Positions 50,477 to 57,466 of a stretch of DNA of 64,000 bases are shown in pieces; position 1 is the stretch's first letter; each line of letters starts with the position of its first letter. The notes under the pieces were generated by a model that was not told the DNA's origin, did no database searches, and worked only from the letters and a program-made list of their open reading frames with translations. Made by a program: the position numbers and the translations under genes. Source of the stretch: an uncultured Porphyromonadaceae bacterium (GTDB lineage Bacteria; Bacteroidota; Bacteroidia; Bacteroidales; Barnesiellaceae); the NCBI GenBank assembly GCA_900538555.1, contig UPYI01000004.1, positions 1-64,000 on the forward strand, read 5' to 3'.

Positions 50477-51925
50477 ATGGGCTTACTTTTAAACATATTT
50501 TCCTCCGCCGGAGAGTGGCTGTACACGACACTGAACATTCTTTACGTGTTCACTACCGTCAGCATCATCATTGTGATCATTATGGAAAACCGTAATCCGG
50601 TGAAGAGTCTGGCATGGGTAGTCGTCCTTGTCTGCTTCCCGTTCGTCGGCATTATCTTCTATCTGTTCTTCGGGCAGAACTACCGCAAAAAGCGGATGAT
50701 CTCCCGCAAGGGACGACAGGAATTGAAGAAAACAGACGAGATGATCACCACCGACATCCATTCCCTACCGATCAGCGACACGGCAAAACAGACGGTCTAT
50801 TGCGCCCAGACACTCGACAATGCCCCTTATTATTCGGGTAATCAAGTCAGGATTTTCACCAACGGGAAAGAGAAGTTCGACGTGCTGTTGCAAGACCTGA
50901 AAGCCGCACAATCGTATGTACACCTGCAATATTACATCATCGAGAACGACAACATCGGGCGTCGTATAAAAAGGGCATTGCTCGACTGTGCCCACCGGGG
51001 CGTACAAGTGCGTATTCTCTACGACGATGTCGGATGCAGAAGCATCAAGAAGCAGTTTTTCAAGGATATGGAAGCCGCCGGAATCGAGATACATCCGTTT
51101 CTGAAAGTCTCGTTTTCCAGAGTGGCAAGCCGCATCAACTACCGTAACCACCGGAAAATATGTGTCATCGACGGTGAAATCGGATATATCGGCGGTATGA
51201 ACATCGCCGACCGCTACATCGACGGCGTTTCGTGGGGTATCTGGCGCGATACCCATTTGCGTGTCGCCGGACCTGCCGCACACGGATTGGAGTACTCTTT
51301 TGCCGTAGATTGGAGTTTCGAACGGAAAGAGTTGCTGTCGGACACCTATTACTTCCCCCGCACCGACACCCCCGGGACGACGGGAATGCAGATCGTAACC
51401 AGCGGACCCATAGGCAAGTGGTACAACCTGTCCATGCTCTTCCTTAAAGCCATTTCGAGCGCCAAGCGGTATGTCTATCTGCAAACGCCCTACTTCCTGC
51501 CTACCGACAGCCTGATGAAAGTGATACAGGCTGCGGCACTGTCGCGGGTCGATATACGGATCATGTTGCCGGAACGTTCCGATTCCAAAATACTGATGCT
51601 GGCATCCAACTCGTACGTAGCCCAATTGCTGTCGGCAGGGGCGAAAGTCTATTTCTACAAACCGGGGATGTTACATTCCAAAGCTATCGTGATCGACGAC
51701 GAAATAGCAACCGTCGGATCTACGAACTTCGATTTCAGAAGTTTCGAGCACAATTTCGAAGCCAACGCGTTGATATACGACCCGGCAGTGGCGATTAAAA
51801 TGAAAGAGATATTCCTGAACGACCAATCGAAATGCCGGCGTGTCACATCACACGAATGGCGGAAACGCAGCCGGCACCGCAAAATACAAGAGTCGCTCAT
51901 GCGACTGCTAAGTCCTGTGCTATGA
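50477..51925 (+). CDS. cls: Cardiolipin synthase
   Basis: 482 residues from the ATG at 50477. Two N-terminal membrane helices (~5-35 and ~45-65, PVKSLAWVVVLVCFPFVGII), then two phospholipase-D domains with the HKD motifs NHRKICVIDGEIGYIGGMN (~residue 225) and LHSKAIVIDDEIATVGSTNFDFRSFE (split here: LHSKAIVIDD and STNFDFRSFE, ~residue 400). It joins two phosphatidylglycerol molecules into cardiolipin in the inner membrane. The frame is open upstream only through a TTG. Convergent with the helicase gene, 7 nt between stops. Confidence 0.94.
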   Translation: MGLLLNIFSSAGEWLYTTLNILYVFTTVSIIIVIIMENRNPVKSLAWVVVLVCFPFVGIIFYLFFGQNYRKKRMISRKGRQELKKTDEMITTDIHSLPISDTAKQTVYCAQTLDNAPYYSGNQVRIFTNGKEKFDVLLQDLKAAQSYVHLQYYIIENDNIGRRIKRALLDCAHRGVQVRILYDDVGCRSIKKQFFKDMEAAGIEIHPFLKVSFSRVASRINYRNHRKICVIDGEIGYIGGMNIADRYIDGVSWGIWRDTHLRVAGPAAHGLEYSFAVDWSFERKELLSDTYYFPRTDTPGTTGMQIVTSGPIGKWYNLSMLFLKAISSAKRYVYLQTPYFLPTDSLMKVIQAAALSRVDIRIMLPERSDSKILMLASNSYVAQLLSAGAKVYFYKPGMLHSKAIVIDDEIATVGSTNFDFRSFEHNFEANALIYDPAVAIKMKEIFLNDQSKCRRVTSHEWRKRSRHRKIQESLMRLLSPVL

Positions 51926-51932
51926 CAAGACA

Positions 51933-53348
51933 TTACCGGCTCTGTTCCGGATCCCGATAATTGATCAAATAAACTTTTTCGGTAGCACGTGTCAGTGCGG
52001 TATACAGCCAGCGGTAAAAATCGAGCCCGATCTGTTCGGGATGAATCCCGCCCATATCGATATAGGCGTGCCGCCACTGTCCGCCCTGAGCCTTATGGCA
52101 CGTCACACCATAAGCATATTTCACCTGCAAGGCATTGAACCACGGATCGGCTTTCAACCGTTTATATTTCTCGCGTTTGGACGGCACATCGTAATAATCG
52201 GCAAGAATGTTTTCAAACAGCCGGTTGTTCTGCTCGTACGACAACGCAGGCGATTCGCTCGACAACGTATCCAATATGATCTTGGTATCCAATTCCACCT
52301 CCCGGTCGGGGAAATAAAGCGACACATCGGCAAACCGGAATCCATACATCTCCACTACGCGGCGCACACGCACCACCCGAGCTACATCGCCGTTGGCAAT
52401 AAAATCGATCTCCTTGCAATCCTTTCCCCAATAATAGTTATTCTTCGCCACCAGCAACAAATCGCCCGAGGTCAATTCCTCCTCCCGATATAAAATCTGG
52501 TTGCGGATGCCTTGATTGAATATATTCGCCCGCTTATTGGAACGGGTCACTACGATCGTCTCGTCCAGCCCCACCCGATCGTACGAGTCGGCAATACGTT
52601 CGACCAGGAACTCACCGCTGACCACTTCCAGATCGGGGAATCCGACAACTTTCAACGACGGCATTCCGATCGGCGATGTTTCCATTGTACGCCGCAACAT
52701 CGTAGCATTGAACAAGATACCGGAGTCGAGTTCCTGCCGTGCCACCTCCCGCAATTCATATTCGATCACATTCAGTCCGTATCCTTTCAGGAACGACGAA
52801 TCCAATGCCGGACTTGCCGATTGCCCCACCGGAGGCAGCTGTGCCGAATCGCCCAACATCAGCAACCGGCACCCCTCGCCCGAGTAGACATACTCAATCA
52901 GGTCGTCCAACAAGTGTCCCGACCCGTAAACCGTTGCCTCACCCGACGAATTGGCAATCATCGAGGCTTCATCGACAATAAAAAGGGTATCCTTATGCAG
53001 ATTGTCAGCCACTAAAAAACCTTCCATATCGGGCGAATAGCTTTTCTGCCGATAGATTTTCTTATGGATCGTAAAAGCCGGATGTCCGGAATAGAGAGAA
53101 AAAACTTTGGCAGCACGCCCCGTCGGAGCCAGCAACACCGTTTTATACCCCAACGAGGTCAAGACTTTCACACAAGCACCGACCAACGAAGTCTTACCGG
53201 TTCCGGCATACCCTCTCAACAAAAAAACAGCATCCCTTACCCCGCCCAGCACAAACGCAGACAACAACTCCAACGCCGCACACTGATCGGCATTCGGGCT
53301 ATAAGGCAGCTCCTTTTCGATCTGTTTTTTCAAGGCTTCTTCCAACAT
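51933..53348 (-). CDS. RecD-like/UvrD-C2 superfamily 1 helicase
   Basis: 471 residues from the ATG at 53348; the open frame further upstream runs through promoter and repeat DNA. Walker A GYAGTGKTS (~45-53), Walker B FIVDEASM (~125), motif III LLMLGDSAQLPPVG, and motif VI region YGVTCHKAQGGQW ... YTALTRATEKVYLIN typical of RecD2/PIF1-type helicases. It lacks RecB/RecC partners and the long RecD2 N-terminus. Role in DNA repair or recombination is likely but not specific. Its promoter is inside repeat copy G. Confidence 0.88.
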   Translation of the reverse strand: MLEEALKKQIEKELPYSPNADQCAALELLSAFVLGGVRDAVFLLRGYAGTGKTSLVGACVKVLTSLGYKTVLLAPTGRAAKVFSLYSGHPAFTIHKKIYRQKSYSPDMEGFLVADNLHKDTLFIVDEASMIANSSGEATVYGSGHLLDDLIEYVYSGEGCRLLMLGDSAQLPPVGQSASPALDSSFLKGYGLNVIEYELREVARQELDSGILFNATMLRRTMETSPIGMPSLKVVGFPDLEVVSGEFLVERIADSYDRVGLDETIVVTRSNKRANIFNQGIRNQILYREEELTSGDLLLVAKNNYYWGKDCKEIDFIANGDVARVVRVRRVVEMYGFRFADVSLYFPDREVELDTKIILDTLSSESPALSYEQNNRLFENILADYYDVPSKREKYKRLKADPWFNALQVKYAYGVTCHKAQGGQWRHAYIDMGGIHPEQIGLDFYRWLYTALTRATEKVYLINYRDPEQSR

Positions 53349-53417
53349 AATCACATTCCTAAAAAGAATACACGAACGAAGCGCTCCATACGCAACACGC
53401 CGCATACCCGATAATAG

Positions 53418-53464
53418 TGCAAAGATAGTGCAAATCGAGAGCAGAGAGATCAAACTTGTTTGAA
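53418..53464 (-). repeat. Dispersed palindromic repeat, promoter-bearing copy G
   Basis: On the minus strand: CAAACAAGTTTG (53462-53451), then CTCTGCTCTCG and GCACTATCTTTG, differing from copy A by about one base over ~44 nt. It drives the RecD-like gene. Confidence 0.75.
53420..53427 (-). promoter_or_regulatory. -7 element of the RecD-like helicase gene, inside repeat copy G
   Basis: TATCTTTG on the minus strand; start expected near 53413, leader ~65 nt before the ATG at 53348. Confidence 0.65.
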
Positions 53465-53465
53465 A

Positions 53466-53704
53466 TCTTCGGTGAAATCTAAACGATTAGGACGAACAGC
53501 ACAAAACATTCTTGACCCTATTATTTCTGACGGTTCTATATTCCAAGACAAGATAACTGAAAAAGTAGGCGTTAGTAAACGCGCCATTGAAATGCAAATA
53601 GCAAACCTAAAAGCCAAAGGATTACTTATCTCATGGCGGGCTATTGGCGCATCGTAATTAATCCCCAAACCCAATATCAGCACCAAGATGCAGTAAAAAA
53701 ATAG
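53466..53704 (+). pseudogene. Frameshifted remnant: C-terminal winged-helix of an AlbA/Schlafen-type or related regulator
   Basis: The first frame (stop TAA at 53655-53657) reads RTAQNILDPII ... KITEKVGVSKRAIEMQIANL ... KAKGLL, a winged-helix end as in AlbA_2/AAA_4 proteins. Such domains close with GYW(R/E)I. Here that end, AGYWRIVINPQTQ, lies in another frame at ~53633-53704, so one or two bases were lost or gained near 53630. No start codon, promoter or N-terminal domain is present. It is a decayed gene end left between repeat copies G and F. Confidence 0.6.
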
Positions 53705-53724
53705 TGTTTCCCATTTTCTTTTCT

Positions 53725-53732
53725 TAACTTTG
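53725..53732 (+). promoter_or_regulatory. Candidate -7 element of the DUF3822-rsmD region
   Basis: TAACTTTG, ~100 nt before the ATG at 53833; repeat copy F lies in the predicted leader. Confidence 0.45.
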
Positions 53733-53748
53733 CTCTGTTTTTCCCACC

Positions 53749-53810
53749 TTTTCGACGAGCCGGATGCAGAGCAGAACTTGTTCGAGCTATGCCGAGGCGA
53801 GAAAAGGTGC
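53749..53810 (-). repeat. Dispersed palindromic repeat, copy F
   Basis: On the minus strand: CACCTTTTCTCGCCTCGGC, ATAGCTCGAACAAGTTCTGC, CTCTGC and a GTCGAAAA end. Palindrome core GAACAAGTTC at 53783-53774. Same family as copies B-E, opposite orientation, without the promoter tail. Confidence 0.7.
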
Positions 53811-53832
53811 AAGAAATTTGAACCCATAAATC

Positions 53833-54642
53833 ATGACGACACTTCAACACGACGAACTGCCTGCAAGCTCCTCCGAATCGTACCGCCTCGCTATCGACCT
53901 GCGCGATACCGATATGTCGTATCTGATTTATCACCCCGGAGAATCGACCGGGTATATCTATCGGCACTTCCGTCTGACAGGAACCGATCCCGTTAAAGAG
54001 CTGGAACAAGAGATATACGACCACCCGGAACTCCTGCAAAACTATCAAGCCGTCCGGATCTTTCTCCCTGCCAGCCAGTTCCTGTTTATCCCCGACGAAT
54101 TTCGTGTACCCGACGAAAAAGTGTATTTCGATTTCTGTTTCCCGGAAAACCGAAAAGAGATATTCGACGAAACGTTGCCCGAATCGGGATGTCATCTGTT
54201 GTTCGGCGACCTGCCGCAACGTGTCTATTTTCTGCAACGCACATTCCCACAAGCACAGCTGGGACACCGTCTGGCTTCGCTCTGCGAACATTTCCGTAAA
54301 TCGGCGCAAAAATCCGAATCGGCGACACTTACAGCCTGCATCTCGCACAACGAGATGGATCTATTTTGCTACAACCGGCAAGGGCTGGTTCTTGCCAACA
54401 CCTACCGTTTCCAGCATCCGAACGATGCCGCATTCTATCTGCTGACGGTATGGCAACAGACCGGTATGGACCAGCGTTCCGATCGCCTCGAACTATGGGG
54501 CGAACAGGAGACCACAGCTCCGATCGAAAACATCATGCGCGAATACATCGCACAAATCTACCGCCCGACAGAAATCGCATATCCCGGTGCTTCCGGAACG
54601 AATACCGGCGATTGTCCCATACACCTTTCCATTCTGATGTAA
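53833..54642 (+). CDS. DUF3822 family protein
   Basis: 269 residues, no signal peptide. RLAIDLRDTDMSYLIYHP near the N-terminus, FLPASQFLFIPDEF, and CISHNEMDLFCYNRQGLVLANTYRF in the C-terminal half; the layout recalls an actin/ASKHA-like fold with two related halves, as proposed for DUF3822. Function unknown. In Bacteroidetes this family stands next to rsmD, as here (454 nt downstream, same strand), though a terminator and a separate rsmD promoter lie between. Confidence 0.85.
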   Translation: MTTLQHDELPASSSESYRLAIDLRDTDMSYLIYHPGESTGYIYRHFRLTGTDPVKELEQEIYDHPELLQNYQAVRIFLPASQFLFIPDEFRVPDEKVYFDFCFPENRKEIFDETLPESGCHLLFGDLPQRVYFLQRTFPQAQLGHRLASLCEHFRKSAQKSESATLTACISHNEMDLFCYNRQGLVLANTYRFQHPNDAAFYLLTVWQQTGMDQRSDRLELWGEQETTAPIENIMREYIAQIYRPTEIAYPGASGTNTGDCPIHLSILM

Positions 54643-54662
54643 ACCGGAGTATGCAACAAAAA

Positions 54663-54704
54663 AAAGAGCGCCATGCCGAAAAATAAAATCGGCACAGCAC
54701 TCTT
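54663..54704 (+). terminator. Terminator after the DUF3822 gene
   Basis: AAGAG..GCCATGCCGA pairs with TCGGCACAGC..CTCTT across an A/T-rich loop, 20 nt after the stop; a short interruption lies in the lower stem. Confidence 0.65.
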
Positions 54705-54827
54705 AGCTTGCATATAAATACCCGAAGGTATCCAGAAACAACTATCCTCCACGGACCGTTAATGCATACAAAAATACCTTTCATCGTTTCCGGCGGGCAT
54801 GGCACAACGTAAAAAAAATGTGTCAGG

Positions 54828-54852
54828 TTGTAAAAATCCGCTTTTTTTACAA
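54828..54852. terminator. AT-rich hairpin, possible terminator
   Basis: TTGTAAAAA (54828-54836) pairs with TTTTTACAA (54844-54852). It lies in the 454-nt gap between the DUF3822 gene and rsmD. Between 54705 and 54827 I see nothing definite. Confidence 0.35.
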
Positions 54853-54890
54853 TTGTGAGAGTAAATATCCTTCATTCCCATGTACCTTTT

Positions 54891-55021
54891 TCTCGCCTCG
54901 GCATACCCCGAACAAGTTCGGCTCTGCTCTCGGCTTATCGAAAACGCTCATCACAATGCACCTTTTCTCGCCTCGGCATACCCCGAACAAGTTCGGCTCT
55001 GCTCTCGGCTTATCGAAAACG
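54891..55021 (+). repeat. Dispersed palindromic repeat, tandem copies D and E
   Basis: Two identical 56-nt units, 54891-54946 and 54966-55021, period 75 nt as in copies B/C. Each holds TCTCGCCTCGGCATACC, CCGAACAAGTTCGG (54908-54921 and 54983-54996), CTCTGCTCTCGGC and TTATCGAAAACG. The 19-nt spacer TCATCACAATGCACC resembles the one between B and C. Confidence 0.85.
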
Positions 55022-55043
55022 TTCTCTTTTCGTCGGCATACCA

Positions 55044-55074
55044 TTTCGATTTCAGAGCATTTCTTTTACCTTTG
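55044..55074 (+). promoter_or_regulatory. Promoter of rsmD
   Basis: TTTC (55044-55047), 19-nt spacer, TACCTTTG (55067-55074); ATG at 55097. It stands just behind repeat copy E. Confidence 0.7.
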
Positions 55075-55096
55075 CATCCGATAAACCTATCGAATC

Positions 55097-55660
55097 ATGC
55101 GAATCATCAGCGGAAAATACAAACGTCGGCGTTTCGATGTGCCGACCAACATCAAGGCGCGACCGACCACCGACTTTGCCAGAGAAAACCTGTTCAACGT
55201 ATTGGGCAACCTCATCGACTTCGAAGGCTCGACTGCCCTCGACCTGTTCGCCGGAACCGGTGCTATCAGTTTCGAACTGTTGTCGCGCGAATGCGCCAAA
55301 GTGGTTTGCGTAGAGATGCACCCCATACAATACGGATTCATCAAAAAAGTCATGGAACTGCTCGGCGACCGCAATCTCGTTCCGATCAAAGGCGATGTGT
55401 TCAGGTTTATCGCATCCTGCCGCGAATCGTTCGATTTCATTTTTGCCGATCCGCCTTACAACCTGCCCGAATTGGAAACCATCCCGCAAAAAGTACTCGA
55501 CTCCGACCTGTTGAAACCCGGCGGTCTGTTCGTACTGGAACATTCCAAAAACAACGATTTCTCGTCACATCCGTTCTTCTTCCAGCACCGCACCTACGGC
55601 AGTGTGAACTTCACGTTCTTTCTCCGTCCCGAAGAGAACGCGGAAGAGGCCGGTGAATAG
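55097..55660 (+). CDS. rsmD: 16S rRNA (guanine-N2)-methyltransferase RsmD
   Basis: 187 residues, cytoplasmic. MRIISGKYKRRRF and RPTTDFARENLFN at the N-terminus, the SAM-binding motif LDLFAGTGAISFELLSR and the catalytic motif FIFADPPYN are all present. It methylates G966 (E. coli numbering) of 16S rRNA. Convergent with the GtrA-like gene (34 nt between stops). Confidence 0.95.
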   Translation: MRIISGKYKRRRFDVPTNIKARPTTDFARENLFNVLGNLIDFEGSTALDLFAGTGAISFELLSRECAKVVCVEMHPIQYGFIKKVMELLGDRNLVPIKGDVFRFIASCRESFDFIFADPPYNLPELETIPQKVLDSDLLKPGGLFVLEHSKNNDFSSHPFFFQHRTYGSVNFTFFLRPEENAEEAGE

Positions 55661-55693
55661 GAGGTTTCCCACCGGAAAACCGATAAGACGCGG

Positions 55694-56119
55694 CTACAAC
55701 TTTTTCGATTTCAATACAGTACGCACTAAAATAAAATTAACCGGTATCGCAATCGCAAAGACAGGAATCAAAGCGAACCGCTCGGGTACGCCCAAATAGA
55801 TAAAGCAAGGCAGCAACAGCATTTGCAACCCGTAATTAACGGCATGGCTCAATCCGAAGCCGATACCCTTTTTCACCGACGGTTTGGTCTTGAACGTAAA
55901 ATAATTGGAAAGGAAAAAATTTCCAATAAAACTGATCGCATACCCCAATGTCAGTGCCACATAGGCATTGACTCCGACGTAAACCAATACATAATAAATA
56001 GCATACTGCACGACCGTTGCCGCCACGCCTACAATCCCGAAACGGATTATCTCGGCATAACGCGGCGGGAGTTTCCCGAGCATGCCGCCTTTCGGCTGTT
56101 TCGATTCAGAACTTTCCAT
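55694..56119 (-). CDS. GtrA-family membrane protein
   Basis: 141 residues from the ATG at 56119 (an ATG at 56128 is possible). Four membrane helices from ~28: IIRFGIVGVAATVVQYAIYY, AYVALTLGYAISFIGNFFLS, HAVNYGLQMLLLPCFIYLG and a last helix near VFAIAIPVNFILVRTVL. The motif NFFLSNYFTFK is typical of GtrA, which helps move lipid-linked sugars across the membrane. Single gene; its partner glycosyltransferase is not in the window. Confidence 0.88.
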   Translation of the reverse strand: MESSESKQPKGGMLGKLPPRYAEIIRFGIVGVAATVVQYAIYYVLVYVGVNAYVALTLGYAISFIGNFFLSNYFTFKTKPSVKKGIGFGLSHAVNYGLQMLLLPCFIYLGVPERFALIPVFAIAIPVNFILVRTVLKSKKL

Positions 56120-56142
56120 CCGTATCATTTTCTTTCGAACCG

Positions 56143-56150
56143 TAAAGATA
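56143..56150 (-). promoter_or_regulatory. Candidate -7 element of the GtrA-like gene
   Basis: TATCTTTA on the minus strand, last base off consensus, ~24 nt before the ATG at 56119. Confidence 0.4.
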
Positions 56151-56225
56151 GCGCAAGTGCGGATGCCCGCCAAATTTATTCACACGATAAAACGGACACG
56201 CCTCCCGGAGATTCCGGCAAACCTC

Positions 56226-56269
56226 AACGGGGCTGCATCGAAAACCTCAGTTCGACACAACCCCGTTGT
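56226..56269 (-). terminator. Terminator of the metal efflux operon, repeat family copy H3
   Basis: CAACGGGG..TG..TCGA pairs with TCGA..CA..CCCCGTTG across a ~10-nt loop, 19 nt past the stop of the minus-strand operon. Arm words match H4 (CAACGGGGCTG) and H2 (TCGACACAACCC). Confidence 0.7.
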
Positions 56270-56287
56270 CGGCACGCCATCGCCCGA

Positions 56288-57466
56288 TTACAATTTGAAA
56301 CGATAAAGCCGAGCCAAGTTCAGTTGCAACTGGTATTCCAGCCGCAATTGATTGTCGTACGCCTCATACAACTGCGCCGCATCGAGCAGATACTCGACCA
56401 ACGAAATTTGTCCCGCATCCAGAGCCTTCGCCAGCAGCGAATAATTGTCCTGTCGGGTCAATACCTGATAGCGGTCGAAGCTTTGTTTCAGCGATACGGT
56501 CTCCTCGTAAACCGTCTGCATATCCGAAACGGCTTTCAACACATTATTGTCCGCCTCCATCGACTGGTACAGAGCCTGCGCTTTCGCCGCTTTCACCTGT
56601 TTGCGGTTGGCAAAAACCGGCAGCGTCATCCCTACCGCCAGCCCGTGAAACCGTTCGCCCAATTCGCTCGTATGCCGATACCCCAGTTCGAAACTGGGCC
56701 ACCACTGCGATTTGCTCAACGACACTTCACGCTGCGCCAGACTCTTTTCGGAATGCAACATCTGCAATTCCGGGTCGGAAGAGAGATAAAGTTGCCTGAA
56801 CTCATCGAACGATGCCGGCAGCACCTCTTCGGGATAAACGTCCAACCGGTCGGCAGCATCCGCCAACGGTTCCCCGCCGTTCAGTACCGTCAGTTCGTTC
56901 AAACGCGCTTTACGATCGGCAAGCAACGTTTGCAGATTGACCTGCGCATTCAGCAATTCCAGTTCTATCTTGTTGGCATCCAATATACTCACATCGCCCT
57001 GTTCCAACTTCGACCGATACGACCGGTCGAGCATCTCTGCCATATCCATCCGTTTGCGGGTCAGTTCCAGCTGTTTATTCAGATAAACGATCTCGATACA
57101 CAACTCCTTTGCCCGCAACAGCACCTGCTGGCGCAACGCTTTTTGCCGCGCCTCATTCAACGAGGCGGTCGCTTTCAGCACTTTGCCGCGATAGGCATAT
57201 ACTGCGGGGAAATCGAACTCCTGCGATACGGTCAATTCATACGAACGGTCGCGTGCCGACTTTTCCCGCCAAAGATGTTCAAACTCGATCGTCGGATCGT
57301 TCAACCGGTTTTGAGCCGATACCTCCGCTTGCGAAGCAACTGCCTGTTGGGCGGCAGAACGTATATCGCCATTATTCTGTTCGATCGCACTCAATACCTG
57401 CTCGGTCTGCGCCGACACGGCGCCGGCACTGCACAACGCCGCTAAAAAAGCATATCGTATTCTCAT
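56288..57466 (-). CDS. TolC-family outer-membrane channel of the metal efflux system (CzcC/CusC-like)
   Basis: 392 residues. Signal peptide (~1-19, ending AVSAQ), then two long helical repeats; DPTIEFEHLWREKSARDRSYELTV is split by a charged turn, and QWWPSFELGYRHT marks the second beta segment. Its length and the missing lipobox fit CzcC-type channels. It overlaps the pump gene by 4 nt (start inside the pump stop), so it is translationally coupled. Last gene of the operon, followed by terminator H3. Confidence 0.88.
   Translation of the reverse strand: MRIRYAFLAALCSAGAVSAQTEQVLSAIEQNNGDIRSAAQQAVASQAEVSAQNRLNDPTIEFEHLWREKSARDRSYELTVSQEFDFPAVYAYRGKVLKATASLNEARQKALRQQVLLRAKELCIEIVYLNKQLELTRKRMDMAEMLDRSYRSKLEQGDVSILDANKIELELLNAQVNLQTLLADRKARLNELTVLNGGEPLADAADRLDVYPEEVLPASFDEFRQLYLSSDPELQMLHSEKSLAQREVSLSKSQWWPSFELGYRHTSELGERFHGLAVGMTLPVFANRKQVKAAKAQALYQSMEADNNVLKAVSDMQTVYEETVSLKQSFDRYQVLTRQDNYSLLAKALDAGQISLVEYLLDAAQLYEAYDNQLRLEYQLQLNLARLYRFKL

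Noticed and set aside
54891..55021. CRISPR array
   Set aside because: Only two units, 56-nt repeat with 19-nt spacer, and related single copies elsewhere in both orientations; no cas genes. A dispersed repeat explains it.
54818..55084. 88-codon frame with an internal amino-acid repeat
   Set aside because: It runs through the tandem 75-bp DNA repeats D/E; the protein repeat is only a translation of the DNA repeat, and relatives of the repeat lie in all frames and both orientations.
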